A stretch of 64,000 bases of DNA from Thermochromatium tepidum ATCC 43061 (lineage in GTDB: Bacteria; Pseudomonadota; Gammaproteobacteria; Chromatiales; Chromatiaceae). The notes beneath the pieces were generated by a model. That model ran no database searches. It had not been told where the DNA came from and was given only the letters and a program-made list of their open reading frames with translations. Where the stretch lies: positions 791,501-855,500 of the forward strand of contig NZ_CP039268.1 in the NCBI RefSeq assembly GCF_009664085.1, given 5' to 3'. Each line of letters begins with the position of its first letter. The stretch's first letter is position 1. Position numbers and translations under genes: made by a program. Positions 8,775 through 18,233 of this stretch are shown here, one piece after another.

Positions 8775-10064
8775 ATGGCCGGTGAGGCGATCTTGATCCT
8801 GGACGGCCAGGAGTACAGCTTCCCCATCCGCGCGGGCGCTGAGGGCGAACGCGCGATCGACATTCGGGATCTACGGGCGCGGACCGGTTATATCACGCTC
8901 GATCCAGGCTATGCCAACACCGGCAGCTGCGAGAGCGCCATCACCTTCATCGACGGCGAGCGCGGCATCCTGCGCTATCGTGGGATCCCCATCGAACAGT
9001 TCGAGCAGGCGCCAAACTTCGTCGAGGTGGCTTGGCTCCTGATCTTCGGCCACCTGCCGAGTGACGAGGAGTATCGCGTCTTCTCCGAAATGCTCACCAA
9101 CTGCGCCAATCTCGACGAGAGCATGAAGCACCACTTCGAGGGCTTCCCGCGCTCGGCACCGCCCATGGCCATCCTCTCGGCCATGATCAACGCGCTCTCC
9201 TGCTTCCATCCCGACTATTTTGAGCTGGAGGATAAGGATCACTTCCAGAGTGCCGCTGCCGGACTCATCAGTAAGATTCGCACCATCGCTGCCTATGCCT
9301 ACCGGCACTCGGTCGGCCAGCCCTATATCTATCCACACCCAGGTCTGCGCTATGTACCGAACTTCCTGCACATGATGTTCTCGCAGCCCTATGCTGAGTA
9401 TGTATGCGACCCGATCGTCAAGGACGCCCTCAATCTCATCCTGATCCTGCACGCCGATCATGAGCAGAACTGCTCGACCTCGACGGTACGCATGGTCGGC
9501 TCCACTCAGGCCAATCTGTTTGCCTCCTGCGCGGCCGGCGTGTGCGCGCTCTGGGGGCCGCTACATGGCGGGGCCAATGTCGCGGTGCTGGAGATGCTTG
9601 AGCGGATCCATCGCGGTCACATCAGTCCAGAGGACTATGTGCGGTTGGCCAAGGACAAGGACAGCAAGGTCCGGCTCATGGGGTTTGGACATCGGGTCTA
9701 TAAAAACTTCGACCCGCGCGCCCGAATGCTCGCCACAATCGCCGAGAAGCTGTTGCCGACGCTTGGCATCCGGGATCCGCTGCTCGACATTGCGCGCCGG
9801 CTCGAGGAGATCGCGCTCGAAGACCCCTATTTCATCGACCGCAAGCTCTATCCCAATGTCGATTTCTATAGCGGCCTCATTCTGCGTGCCATCGGCATCC
9901 CGACCAATATGTTCACCGTGATGTTTGCCATCGGCCGGCTGCCTGGCTGGATCGCGCACTGGTGGGAACAGGCCCAGACCCAGGGCAACAGGATCGCCCG
10001 TCCGCGCCAGCTCTACGTCGGTCCGGGCGTGACAGATTACGTGCCTAGGGAGGCGCGGGTTTGA
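8775..10064 (+). CDS. gltA: Citrate synthase
   Basis: A 429-residue type II (hexameric-type) citrate synthase, which condenses oxaloacetate and acetyl-CoA at entry to the TCA cycle. Catalytic residues are visible: His in ILHADHEQNCSTSTVR, His in GPLHGGANVAVLEML and Asp in YPNVDFYSG, plus MGFGHRVYKNFDPRA. The N-terminal beta-rich domain (ILDGQEYSFPIRAG) matches GltA. It follows the aldolase gene by 3 bases, an unusual coupling for gltA, which normally stands near sdh genes. Confidence 0.95.
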   Translation: MAGEAILILDGQEYSFPIRAGAEGERAIDIRDLRARTGYITLDPGYANTGSCESAITFIDGERGILRYRGIPIEQFEQAPNFVEVAWLLIFGHLPSDEEYRVFSEMLTNCANLDESMKHHFEGFPRSAPPMAILSAMINALSCFHPDYFELEDKDHFQSAAAGLISKIRTIAAYAYRHSVGQPYIYPHPGLRYVPNFLHMMFSQPYAEYVCDPIVKDALNLILILHADHEQNCSTSTVRMVGSTQANLFASCAAGVCALWGPLHGGANVAVLEMLERIHRGHISPEDYVRLAKDKDSKVRLMGFGHRVYKNFDPRARMLATIAEKLLPTLGIRDPLLDIARRLEEIALEDPYFIDRKLYPNVDFYSGLILRAIGIPTNMFTVMFAIGRLPGWIAHWWEQAQTQGNRIARPRQLYVGPGVTDYVPREARV

Positions 10065-10208
10065 GCCGCCGGGAGCAATCGAGATGGTTGCCACGACAGC
10101 CTCCCGGTAACGACAGGCGCGATCGAAGACCAGCGGGATTGAGGGTGCCGTCCGGTGGGTGCGTTCGGCCCTGTCTTCGTCAGATTCGTTCGGGAAGAGA
10201 ACTCAGGT

Positions 10209-12515
10209 GTGAACAAGCAGATCCAGTTTGCCAGCGCCATGCTTGCGCTTAGCCTGGTGTTGGCGATCTACGGCATCCTCGTCTTCGCCAACGCCGAGAA
10301 GGAGCGAGATCTCCAGGCCTTGCAGATCCAGATGAACCTCGTGGCCGACAGTCGCCTCGAGGCGATCGAACACTGGCTACAAGGACAGTATGCCGTGCTG
10401 GAGCGATCAGCACGGCATCCTCCCTTGCGGAAAGCGCTGGAGGATATGTCGCAACTGGGTGCATCGCCGGACGAGACGCTGCGCGAGCTGCTGAGCATGA
10501 CGGTCGAGCGTATGGGGTTTTTGTCGCGTCAAACGACCGGTTATCCGTCTGAACGCTTAGAAACTGGACTCGAGGGCGGGCTGGCACTGCTTGACCCGCA
10601 AGGCCGACTGCTGGCCTCGACGAGCGGCATGCCGCCGATCGTAGGGTGCGCTGTTGGAGTTTCTTGAGCAAACGCCCTTGACTGAGCGCGGGCTGCTCGA
10701 TCTGCATCGCGGCGCGCACGATCGACCCACACTTGGTTTTCTGGTGCCTGTGCTGGCAGGCCCCGCCGAGCAGGCAGACGCGCGTCCTGTGATCGCGCGG
10801 CTCTTGGCGCTGCGCCCAATCGATGCCGGGGTCTTTGCGTTGCTCAAGCAACCTGGACTCACGGCGCGCACATCAGAAACCTATTTGATCCGCCGCTTTG
10901 GCAATCTGATCGAGTATCTTTCGCCTCTGCTCGATGGGAGTGAACCTCTGACGAAGCGACTCGCGGTCAACACCGAGGGTCTTATCGATGTCGAGGCGCT
11001 CAAGCAGCCTGGGTTGTTCCATCACGGTCGTCATTACGCCTTCACCGAATCCTTTGCCGTTAGCCGACGCATCCCTGGAACCGACTGGGTGCTGGTTCAC
11101 CGCATCGGTGCTGCTGAAGCCCTGGCGGCGAGCGACGCGCGGCGTATGACGCTCATCAGTGGTCTGGCGGTGTTGGTGGTGCTGATCGGCGCGGCCCTGG
11201 TGCTGGTTTGGTTCTATGCCAGCTCGCGCCGGGCCGAGGAGGTCGCCGAGCGCTACCGTCTGTCTTCGGAACGCTTCGAGCGTCTGTCAGGCTTTCTCGA
11301 CATCCTGACCGACAGCCAGCCCAATCCCATCCTGGTCGTCGATGCCAACAACCGCCTCACCTATGCCAACCAACGTCTGTCCGAATTCAGCGGCATCGCG
11401 CGCGCCGAGCTGATCGGGCGCTCGCTGACCGGGGTGCTCGGACAGGAGGCAGGCCGCCGTTATGGCGCAATCAACCGGCTCGTCCTCGAGAGCGGCGAGC
11501 CACGGGTCGAGATCGAACATCTTCCCGGTAAACAACCCTCGACTGAAGTCGAAGGCTTTATTGTGAGACGCAGCAAACATGGTTGACCGCATCCCCAACA
11601 TTAGGCGTGTTTACAGCCGCCCTTGGCAGCGGGGCTCCGCTGCCAATCCGGGCCAGGTTTCGACTGGCGTTGCAGTCGGCGTGCGCCCGGAGACCACGCT
11701 TGCGGTGCATTATACACCACATGGCGCACTTCGCGCGCCCGCAATTCCTCCCGCGACTCAAGTTGCGGGTTTCCTTGCGGAGGGTCTATGAACATGGTGG
11801 GGAGCGGGTGTGGCGCTCGCATCACTGCCCCTTTACCGATCCTGCCGACGCCCGGGAATTGGTGCTTGTCACCATCGAGGATCTGACCGATCTGATGCGC
11901 GAGCGCGCCCGGCGCGAACGCAACACCCAACAGCTGATCGATACCCTCGTCGGCCTGGTCGACGAGCGTGACCCTGACTCGGCCCATCAGTCCAGGTATG
12001 TTGTCCAGGTCGCGCGCGCCATCGCCGAGGATCTTGGATTTGATCGCGCCTGGATCGAGACCATCGAGCAGGCCGCGCGCCTGGTCAACATCGGCAAGAT
12101 TCGCATCCCGCGTGCCCTGTTGGTCAAGGAAGGCAGACTGACCGATCAGGAGCTGAAGCGGGTGCGCGAGGCGCTCGATGAGGGGCCAGAGCTGTTGCGT
12201 GAGATCGAGTTCGATGGACCTGTGCTCGAGACCCTGGCGCAGATCAACGAATGGGTCGACGGTAGCGGTCGGCCGCGCGGCCTGAAGGGCGACGAGATCC
12301 TGCCCTCGGCCCAAGTGGTGGCGCTTGCCAATGCCTTCGTGGCCTTGATCAGTCCGCGATCCTTCCGTGACGCCAAGAGCTTCGACGAGGCCGAGGCCAT
12401 CCTGATGCGCGAGATCGGTCGTCGCTTCGACAAGCGCTTTGTCCTGGGTCTGCTCAATCATCTCGACAACCGCGGTGGGCGTGAGTCCTGGGCCGGTATG
12501 AGCCGGCGCGCCTGA
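10209..12515 (+). pseudogene. Membrane sensor with Cache-like, PAS and degenerate HD-GYP domains, disrupted twice
   Basis: Three consecutive frames encode one protein. The first (GTG 10209) gives a membrane helix and extracellular region. A one-base-type frameshift between about 10630 and 10654 moves the second part into another frame, which runs through a second helix (LISGLAVLVVLIGAALVLVWF) into a PAS domain. A 254-bp insertion at 11534-11787 then interrupts the PAS domain; the rest follows in a third frame with an RpfG-like output domain. That domain has LVNIGK where HD-GYP proteins have LHDIGK, and GRP for GYP, so it was probably catalytically inactive even when intact. Confidence 0.8.
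11534..11787 (-). mobile_element. 254-bp palindrome-ended non-autonomous element (IS200/IS605-like)
   Basis: Removing exactly these 254 bases joins the two halves of the PAS domain in frame (reading GKHEHGGERVWR), so the insertion boundary is well defined. On the minus strand the element starts AGACCCTCCGCAAGGAAACC after a TTCAT target and ends in the hairpin CCTTCGACTTCAGTCGAGG. Internal hairpins (GGCAGCGGGGCTCCGCTGCC) and a TATAAT hexamer are present but no protein gene. Insertion 3' of a short pentamer without target duplication and terminal hairpins are traits of IS200/IS605-derived elements; the family is inferred. Confidence 0.65.
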
Positions 12516-12794
12516 GCAGGTGCGAGAGAATGACCGGGCGGGGGGCGGGTGGGTGGCGTGCTCGGCCCGTCCGTGAAGATCTGGGTTGCGCGCCCTCATC
12601 CGGCGGTTTGGCCTGCTATCGATGCCCTATCGCGAGGTCGCCGTCACCCTCGCCACGGTTAAGCCCCCGATCAAGTGCTGGGCATCTTCGGGATGCTGGC
12701 GGGAGGGAAGCTGCGCAAGCCCTGGTCTTTGCTTTTAGCCGGGGGCGAAATCTGCAATGCTAATACGCCTGTCGTTCGCCCGATCCTGACATCC
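12516..12794. other. Intergenic stretch without convincing gene
   Basis: These 279 bases separate the broken sensor gene from the IorA-type gene. Open frames exist but show no recognisable domain, and none has a convincing ribosome site. The promoter of the iorAB-type operon presumably lies in the last 100 bases. Confidence 0.4.
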
Positions 12795-13259
12795 ATGATC
12801 CATTTTACGCTCAATGGTGAGCCGCAAGTGCTCGCGCTCGATCCGGTCACGCCCTTGTTATGGGTATTGCGCGATCATTTCGGGCTGACCGGCACCAAAT
12901 ACGGCTGCGGCGAGGGGACGTGCGGCGCCTGTATCGTGCGGCTCGACGGCGAGCCGGTCAAATCCTGCTCCACGCCGCTGTCGTCAGTCGCTGGACGCTC
13001 GGTTCAGACGATCGAGGGTCTGTCGCCCGATGGCCGTCACCCCCTGCAACTGGCCTGGGTGTTGGAGGAGGTGCCCCAGTGCGGCTATTGCCAGTCGGGT
13101 CAGATCATGATGGCGGCTGCCCTGCTGGCCCGGCATCCGCGTCCGACCGACGACCAGATCGCTGCCGCCATGTCTGGGGTTCTGTGCCGTTGCGGCAGCT
13201 ATGCCCGCATCCGCCGCGCCATCCATCGTGCCGCTATGCCAGAGATCCAGTTTGGTTGA
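12795..13259 (+). CDS. (2Fe-2S) subunit of IorAB-type molybdenum hydroxylase
   Basis: A 154-residue protein with two [2Fe-2S] clusters. The plant-type ferredoxin motif [23 protein letters not shown] sits near residues 39-61. The C-terminal four-helix cluster uses QCGYCQSGQ and [14 protein letters not shown]. It transfers electrons from the molybdopterin subunit. Start chosen at [10 protein letters not shown]; the longer open frame adds 40 residues without family similarity. The gene overlaps the next one by a few bases. Relatives include isoquinoline 1-oxidoreductase alpha; the substrate is unknown. Confidence 0.9.
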   Translation: MIHFTLNGEPQVLALDPVTPLLWVLRDHFGLTGTKYGCGEGTCGACIVRLDGEPVKSCSTPLSSVAGRSVQTIEGLSPDGRHPLQLAWVLEEVPQCGYCQSGQIMMAAALLARHPRPTDDQIAAAMSGVLCRCGSYARIRRAIHRAAMPEIQFG

Positions 13260-15384
13260 CGCGGATTCGTCGCCTAGACTCACGCGGCGCGACCTGCTCA
13301 GGGTCATTGCCCTGAGCAGCGGCGGGTTGGCGCTCGGCTGGGTGTGGCCGGCGCGCGCTGGGACGAGCGAGACACCGGCCCCGAGCCAGTTCGAACCCAA
13401 TGCCTGGATCAACCTACATGCCGATGGCCGTATCCAGTTGAGGCTCGCGCGCGCGGAGATGGGACAGGGGGTCATGACCTCGCTGACCATGCTGCTGGCC
13501 GAGGAGCTGGAAGTCGGACTCGATCAGATCCAGATCGAGCCGGCACCGATCGATCCGGTCTATACCAACCATCTTCTCGGTGAGCAGGCAACTGGCGGTG
13601 GAACCTCCACCCGCGACGGCTGGGAGACGCTGCGCGCGGCCGGGGCCATGGCGCGAACGCTTATGATCGCGGCTGCCGCCCGGACCTGGGGCGTGCCCGA
13701 GTCCGAATGTCACGCCCATCGGGCTCGGGTCTATCACGCCGATGGGACGCGCAGTCTCGGCTATCACGAACTGGTGACCACGGCGGCGCACCTGCCGCTC
13801 CCCACGACGGTGACCCTCAAGCCCAGGTCCGAGTGGAACCTGATCGGGACCGAGCAACCCCGACTCGACACCCCGCTCAAGGTCCGAGGTGCAGCCTGCT
13901 TCGGGCTCGATGTACGGCTACCTGGGATGCTGTATGCCACGATCGAGCGCTGCCCAGTGATCGGCGCCGAGATTCGCACCTGGAAAGGACAGGCCGCCCG
14001 CGCCACGCCAGGTGTGATCGATGTGTTTGTGGTGAAACAGGGTATCGCGGTCGTAGCTGAGACCACCTGGGCGGCACTGAGCGGCCGGGCACGGCTCGAG
14101 ATCGAGTGCCGGCCGCTCCGCAATGCAGCGGTGACGACCAAGCATCTGCGCGCGCGTCTGCACCTCGGTCTGGACGGGCGCGCGTCCGTGGCGCTCAGTG
14201 AAGGCAACGTGAGTCGTGCCCTCGCCGAGTCGGCACTGGAGATCGAGGCGGTCTATGAGGTGCCCTTCCAGGCCCATGCCTGTATGGAGCCGATGAACTG
14301 TACCGCCGACGTGCGCCCAGACGGCTGCGACATCCATGTGCCGACCCAGTCGCCGGCGGCCACGCAGGCGCTGGCACAGCGTCTCACCGGTTTGCCGCCC
14401 GAGCGCATCCGCGTGCACACCACCTTTCTTGGCGGTGGTCATGGGCGTCGGCGCGAGCTGGATTTTGTGCATGACGCCGTCGAACTCTCACAACGGCTCA
14501 AGCGTCCGGTGCAAGTGATCTGGACGCGCGCCGACGACCTTCAGCACGACTACTACCGCCCCATGACGCTGCATCGACTGCGTGCTGGACTCGACGCGAC
14601 CGGAGTGCCCTTGGCTTGGTTCCATCGCGTGGTCGGTCCATCGGTGCTCGCGCGGCGCGATCCGGGGCGTATTCGCGACGGGATCGACCCGCTCATGATC
14701 GATGGGGCGACCAGCCTGCCCTATCGGTTTGCACATCGACGTCTGGAGTATCGTCGCGCCGACACGCCGGTTCCGATCGGGCTGTGGCGTGGCGATGGTC
14801 ATTCGCACAATGCCTATGTGACGGAGTGCTTTCTCGATGAGCTGGCGCGCGCGGGCGGGCAGGACCCGCTGGCGTTGCGCCGGACCCTGCTGGCCGAGAG
14901 TCCGGCACATCTGGCGCTGCTCGACCGACTCGCCGAACACTGGGCCGCGCCCCTCCCCACTGGACAGGGGCGAGGTCTGGCGCTGGTCGAGGCCGCCGGC
15001 AGCCGGTTGGCGTTGCTGGCCGAGGTCGCGGTCGAGGATGGACGGGTGTGCGCGCGACGTTTCGTCGCGGTTCTGGACTGCGGTCAGGTGGTCAACCCGG
15101 ACGCCGTGCGGGCTCAGATCGAGAGCGGAATCGTCTTCGGGCTGACCGCCACCCTCAAGGGCGCCATCACCTTCAGCGATGGCCGGGTCGAACAGACCGA
15201 TTTCGGCGACTATCCGCTGTTACGCTTCGACGAGATGCCGGAGATCGAGTCGATCCTGATCGACAGCGATGCCCCGCCCGGAGGGGTCAGTCCCATCGCC
15301 ACGCCGGCGGTGGCCCCGGCGGTGGCCAATGCGCTCCTGGCGCTACTCGGGCGACCGTTCAGATCCCTGCCGATCCGGCTCTAA
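13252..15384 (+). CDS. IorB-type molybdopterin-binding subunit, Tat-exported
   Basis: A 710-residue xanthine-oxidase-family large subunit of the isoquinoline 1-oxidoreductase beta type. A Tat signal ([20 protein letters not shown]) ending near PARAG precedes two aldehyde-oxidase-like domains with [17 protein letters not shown] and [18 protein letters not shown]. The C-terminal [19 protein letters not shown] matches the end of the family. TTG at 13252 gives a normal Tat n-region and a short overlap with the FeS gene; ATG at 13201 is the alternative. No cytochrome c subunit follows, though some relatives have one. Substrate unknown. Confidence 0.86.
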   Translation: MVDADSSPRLTRRDLLRVIALSSGGLALGWVWPARAGTSETPAPSQFEPNAWINLHADGRIQLRLARAEMGQGVMTSLTMLLAEELEVGLDQIQIEPAPIDPVYTNHLLGEQATGGGTSTRDGWETLRAAGAMARTLMIAAAARTWGVPESECHAHRARVYHADGTRSLGYHELVTTAAHLPLPTTVTLKPRSEWNLIGTEQPRLDTPLKVRGAACFGLDVRLPGMLYATIERCPVIGAEIRTWKGQAARATPGVIDVFVVKQGIAVVAETTWAALSGRARLEIECRPLRNAAVTTKHLRARLHLGLDGRASVALSEGNVSRALAESALEIEAVYEVPFQAHACMEPMNCTADVRPDGCDIHVPTQSPAATQALAQRLTGLPPERIRVHTTFLGGGHGRRRELDFVHDAVELSQRLKRPVQVIWTRADDLQHDYYRPMTLHRLRAGLDATGVPLAWFHRVVGPSVLARRDPGRIRDGIDPLMIDGATSLPYRFAHRRLEYRRADTPVPIGLWRGDGHSHNAYVTECFLDELARAGGQDPLALRRTLLAESPAHLALLDRLAEHWAAPLPTGQGRGLALVEAAGSRLALLAEVAVEDGRVCARRFVAVLDCGQVVNPDAVRAQIESGIVFGLTATLKGAITFSDGRVEQTDFGDYPLLRFDEMPEIESILIDSDAPPGGVSPIATPAVAPAVANALLALLGRPFRSLPIRL

Positions 15385-15812
15385 ACCGCCAGCCGACGCG
15401 CCTGCGCCTTCATCTTATTGACGATGGCATAGACGCCGACATGGCGGTTGGGACTCAGATGCTCTGCGAGCTTCAGTCCCTGAAACAGCGCATCGACGTC
15501 GAGCGCCTCGATCTCGTCTGGGGTCTTGTTGGAGAACAGCCCGACCAGCAGCGCGACCACGCCCTTGATGATGGCCGTGTCGCAGTCGCCCCAGTAGACC
15601 ACTCGCCCGGAGTGTTCCGGATCCGGATGGGCGGCCACGTGCACCAGGCTCATGCACTCGACGACGCGGTTGGCGTCGGTCTTGTATGCCTCCGGCATGG
15701 GGGCCAGACGTTCGCCGAGCTCGACCAGATACTGATAGCGCGACTCCCAGTCGCCCAACAGCTCGAAGCTCTCGATGAGCTCGCCGATGTCCGTGTTCAC
15801 GCTAGAGACCAC
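15381..15812 (-). CDS. sufE: Cysteine desulfuration protein SufE
   Basis: A 143-residue SufE-family protein, which accepts persulfide sulfur from a cysteine desulfurase and passes it on for Fe-S cluster assembly. The acceptor Cys is C53 in RVVECMSLVHV, and YWGDCDTAIIKGVVALLVGLFS and NRHVGVYAIVNKMK match the conserved core and C-terminus. It ends tail-to-tail with the IorB-type gene (4-base overlap). It is followed on the same strand by nothing, and preceded by the iscA-type gene, so a small leftward Fe-S operon is likely. Confidence 0.93.
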   Translation of the reverse strand: MVSSVNTDIGELIESFELLGDWESRYQYLVELGERLAPMPEAYKTDANRVVECMSLVHVAAHPDPEHSGRVVYWGDCDTAIIKGVVALLVGLFSNKTPDEIEALDVDALFQGLKLAEHLSPNRHVGVYAIVNKMKAQARRLAV

Positions 15813-15818
15813 GCACGC

Positions 15819-16145
15819 CTAGACTCGGAAGGATTCACCGCAACCGCAGTGATCCTTGGCGTTGGGGTTGCGGAACTCAAAGCCCTGGTTGAGCAGGTTG
15901 GTCTTGACGAAGTCGATCTCTAGTCCGTTGAGCTGGCTTAGATGTGACTCATCGACCACGACCTTGACGCCATGACTCTCGAACACCCGATCGCCAGCGC
16001 CGAGCTCATCGGCATAGTCGACCGCATAGGTAAAGCCGCTGCATCCGCTCTTTTTGGTGGCGACGCGCAGTCCCAGTCCATGCCCGCGTCGTTCGAGTTG
16101 GCTGGCGACGTGTCGGGCCGCCGCTTCGGTCAGGGTTACCGTCAT
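15819..16145 (-). CDS. IscA/SufA-type iron-sulfur carrier
   Basis: A 108-residue A-type Fe-S carrier with the three ligating cysteines in GCSGFTYAVDY (C35) and CGCGESF (C100 and C102). The NPNAKDHCGCGESFRV tail is that of IscA/SufA rather than ErpA. It donates or stores [2Fe-2S]/[4Fe-4S] clusters for apoproteins. I start at MTVTLTEAAARHV; a longer frame to 16175 adds ten unlikely residues. It lies 6 bases upstream of sufE, so the two are probably cotranscribed. Confidence 0.92.
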   Translation of the reverse strand: MTVTLTEAAARHVASQLERRGHGLGLRVATKKSGCSGFTYAVDYADELGAGDRVFESHGVKVVVDESHLSQLNGLEIDFVKTNLLNQGFEFRNPNAKDHCGCGESFRV

Positions 16146-16429
16146 CGTTTTCGCCTCGCTGAAGATCCATGTCATCGGTGGGGCTGAATCTGCATCCGGC
16201 AGAGTGCCTTTTCAAGGTTGAGGCCTAGTTGGGCAAGGATACTGTCCCCGCTCATTAAGGTGGCCCATAAAGACCCTCGGGCCAAAAGGTTGCAACACGC
16301 CTCGAGCGGTCTTCCGGGAAGGCGTGAGCAATAGAGCGGCCAAGATCGCGGCTCAAGCCGCCCCGACGGGAGGCGTTGGTGGGGCAGGGGCGCCGTAAGG
16401 CGCGACAGGGGTCGTGGTCGGTCATGTGT

Positions 16430-16475
16430 GCTAGACCCTAGCGACTGAAGTCGCGGGTTTCCTTGCGAGGTTTCT
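16430..16475 (-). repeat. Copy of the transposon end found at 11.75 kb
   Basis: The sequence shared with the element at 11534-11787 reads, on the minus strand, TTCATAGA, CCTCGCAAGGAAACCCGC and then the palindrome GCGACTTCAGTCGC. About 37 of 40 positions agree with allowance for one gap. As at 11.79 kb, TTCAT directly precedes the repeat; here it overlaps the start codon of the amidotransferase gene. The rest of 16146-16430 is gene-free with several hairpins and may be the body of a second, diverged element whose other end I cannot fix. Confidence 0.55.
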
Positions 16476-17186
16476 ATGAAAACAGCCGTCGCGATTCGAC
16501 ATGTGGCATTCGAAGACCTGGGGTCATTCGCCGGGGTGCTGACCCAGCGCGGCTGGGTCTTGCGCGATCTGGAGGCCGGCATCGACCGGCTCGGCGACAT
16601 CGATCCCATTGAGCCGGATCTGCTGGTCGTGCTGGGTGGGCCGATCGGCGCCTACGAAGAGGCGAGCTATCCATTCATCCGCGACGCGCTACGCCTGCTG
16701 GAGAGACGCTTGCAGTCCGATCGTCCGACGCTCGGGATCTGTCTGGGCGCACAGATGATGGCGCGGGCGCTCGGGGCGCGTGTCTATCCAGGACCGGATA
16801 AAGAGATTGGCTGGACGCCGCTGCGTCTGTCGCCTGCGGGACAGCGCTCACCGCTGGCGAACCTCGATGGCGCCCTGACCTCGATGCTGCACTGGCATGG
16901 TGACACCTTCGATCTTCCACCGGGCGCCACGCGACTGGCCTCCACCGACCTCTATCTCAACCAAGCCTTCTCGTGGGGGCGTTCGGCGCTCGGGCTCCAG
17001 TGTCACCCCGAAATCCGCGCCGACCAGTTCGAGCGCTGGCTGATCGGTCATGCCGTTGAACTGAACATTGCTGGGATCTCGATCCCGGACTTGCGTGCCG
17101 AGAGTGCGCGTTTGGCTCCGACCCTGGAGCAACAGGGCCGGCGGTTTTTCGATGCCTGGCTCACGACGATCGGGCCACACGCATAG
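16476..17186 (+). CDS. Class I glutamine amidotransferase domain protein
   Basis: A 236-residue stand-alone glutaminase-type domain related to the GMP synthase amidotransferase. The nucleophile Cys lies in LGICLGAQMMARALG near residue 89, the catalytic His in LGLQCHPEI near residue 172 with Glu two residues on, and an oxyanion glycine stretch in VVLGGPIGAYE. It could hydrolyse glutamine or a gamma-glutamyl compound; the partner is unknown. Its start codon coincides with the target side of a transposon end, so its natural promoter may have been displaced. Confidence 0.82.
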   Translation: MKTAVAIRHVAFEDLGSFAGVLTQRGWVLRDLEAGIDRLGDIDPIEPDLLVVLGGPIGAYEEASYPFIRDALRLLERRLQSDRPTLGICLGAQMMARALGARVYPGPDKEIGWTPLRLSPAGQRSPLANLDGALTSMLHWHGDTFDLPPGATRLASTDLYLNQAFSWGRSALGLQCHPEIRADQFERWLIGHAVELNIAGISIPDLRAESARLAPTLEQQGRRFFDAWLTTIGPHA

Positions 17187-17215
17187 CCCATCCACCCTCG
17201 CGGGAGAAGGATCCA

Positions 17216-17878
17216 TCAATGCCGATGCTCGGCCACCCGCATACTGGAGGCCGAGGCCATGTCGATCAGCCCCCGCATCAGGACCGCACGCTCGGCGGTC
17301 GGTAGTGTCTCAAGCAGCGCCTGTTTGTCCTCGGGGCTGAGTGGCAGGTGTGCGCACAGCAGGTTGGTCAGCTCCTGATCAGCTAGTTTCTCGATGTCAT
17401 CCCAGGGGATCGCGACGCCATTGAGCTGGCAATAGGTCCTAAGCGAGCGCAGAAAGCCTAAGCGATCTGGGATACGTTCCTCGGTATCGTGATAGTCGGT
17501 GGCGAAACGCTCCCAGTCGACCTGGGCGCGCCGATAGCCGTTGCGTGCCTCGATCTCGCGCCTCACCTGGAACCGGCACACACCTGTCAGCACCAAGACG
17601 ATGCGCCCATCCGGGGTCTCGCTGTAGGAGGTGATACGCCCGGCACAGCCGACACGATGGATTTCGGGCACATCATCCATCAGCGTCTCGCTGGTTGGCT
17701 GGATCATACCGATCAGATGGTTCGCGGCCAGGGCATCGGCGACCATGTTCAGATAGCGCGGCTCAAAGATATTGAGCGGCAGCTGCACGCCCGGCATCAC
17801 CACAGCCCCAGACAGCGGAAACAGCGGCAGGGTGGGTGGCAGGTCGGAGAACTTTGGGAAGAACGGGGTACGAGTCAT
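17216..17878 (-). CDS. Lon N-terminal-like (LON substrate-binding) domain protein
   Basis: A 220-residue protein consisting of a single LON N-terminal domain: LPLFPLSGAVVMPGVQLPLNIFEPRYLNM near the start and VGCAGRITSYSETPDGRIVLVLTGVCRF in the middle. The helical tail has PLSPEDKQALLETL. It lacks the Lon ATPase and protease domains and is of the usual length for these free-standing proteins in proteobacteria. Function is not established; a role in substrate binding for proteolysis is only an inference from the domain. Confidence 0.88.
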   Translation of the reverse strand: MTRTPFFPKFSDLPPTLPLFPLSGAVVMPGVQLPLNIFEPRYLNMVADALAANHLIGMIQPTSETLMDDVPEIHRVGCAGRITSYSETPDGRIVLVLTGVCRFQVRREIEARNGYRRAQVDWERFATDYHDTEERIPDRLGFLRSLRTYCQLNGVAIPWDDIEKLADQELTNLLCAHLPLSPEDKQALLETLPTAERAVLMRGLIDMASASSMRVAEHRH

Positions 17879-18039
17879 CCGTTTAGGGCTCCAGTTGAGT
17901 CGAGCGATGAATGCAGGCTTGGGTTGTCCTGAAATGGGGCATCGTTTTGTTAATTTTTAGTGGTTGGCCGTTGCATCCGGTGTGAGCAGGTGCCGCGAAG
18001 GACTGGCGCGACACATGCCCCGAACGCTTCAAAAAACAC

Positions 18040-18170
18040 GTCCGTAAATCTTAGGGGACTTGACACCGCGACCGCGGCAACACGTCCGCGCGGCGTTCGC
18101 TGAAGCAATAAACTTAAGCTCCAAGCCAAGGTCTTTAGTGGTGGGAGGTTTCATCCTGGAAATCCCCGCC
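18040..18170 (+). other. Possible fossil right end of an IS200/IS605-type transposon upstream of egtB
   Basis: The gap 17879-18233 holds no gene. Its middle contains stem-loop-rich sequence (GCGACCGCGGCAACACGTCCGCGCGG region) followed by AAACTTAAGCTC and GGTGGGAGGTTTCATCC. That resembles, but does not prove, the 3' end of tnpB-associated omega RNA regions. The egtB promoter must also lie in this gap. Confidence 0.25.
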
Positions 18171-18233
18171 TTCGACCGCACCTTCCCGACCAACAGCCCC
18201 ACGCGGGCGCCATCCAGCGATCACGAGGGAATC

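Noticed and set aside
12600-12760. Possible Fic-protein C-terminal remnant ([14 protein letters not shown])
   Set aside because: The similarity is a handful of residues across two frames; it could not be separated from chance.
12795-15384. Carbon monoxide dehydrogenase or xanthine dehydrogenase for the two-gene molybdenum hydroxylase
   Set aside because: There is no FAD-binding subunit, and the large subunit has a Tat signal and the IorB-type architecture.
16476-17186. EgtC (ergothioneine amidohydrolase) for the class I amidotransferase gene near egtBD
   Set aside because: EgtC is a class II N-terminal nucleophile amidotransferase; this protein is class I with Cys in GICLGAQ, so proximity to egtB is not functional evidence.
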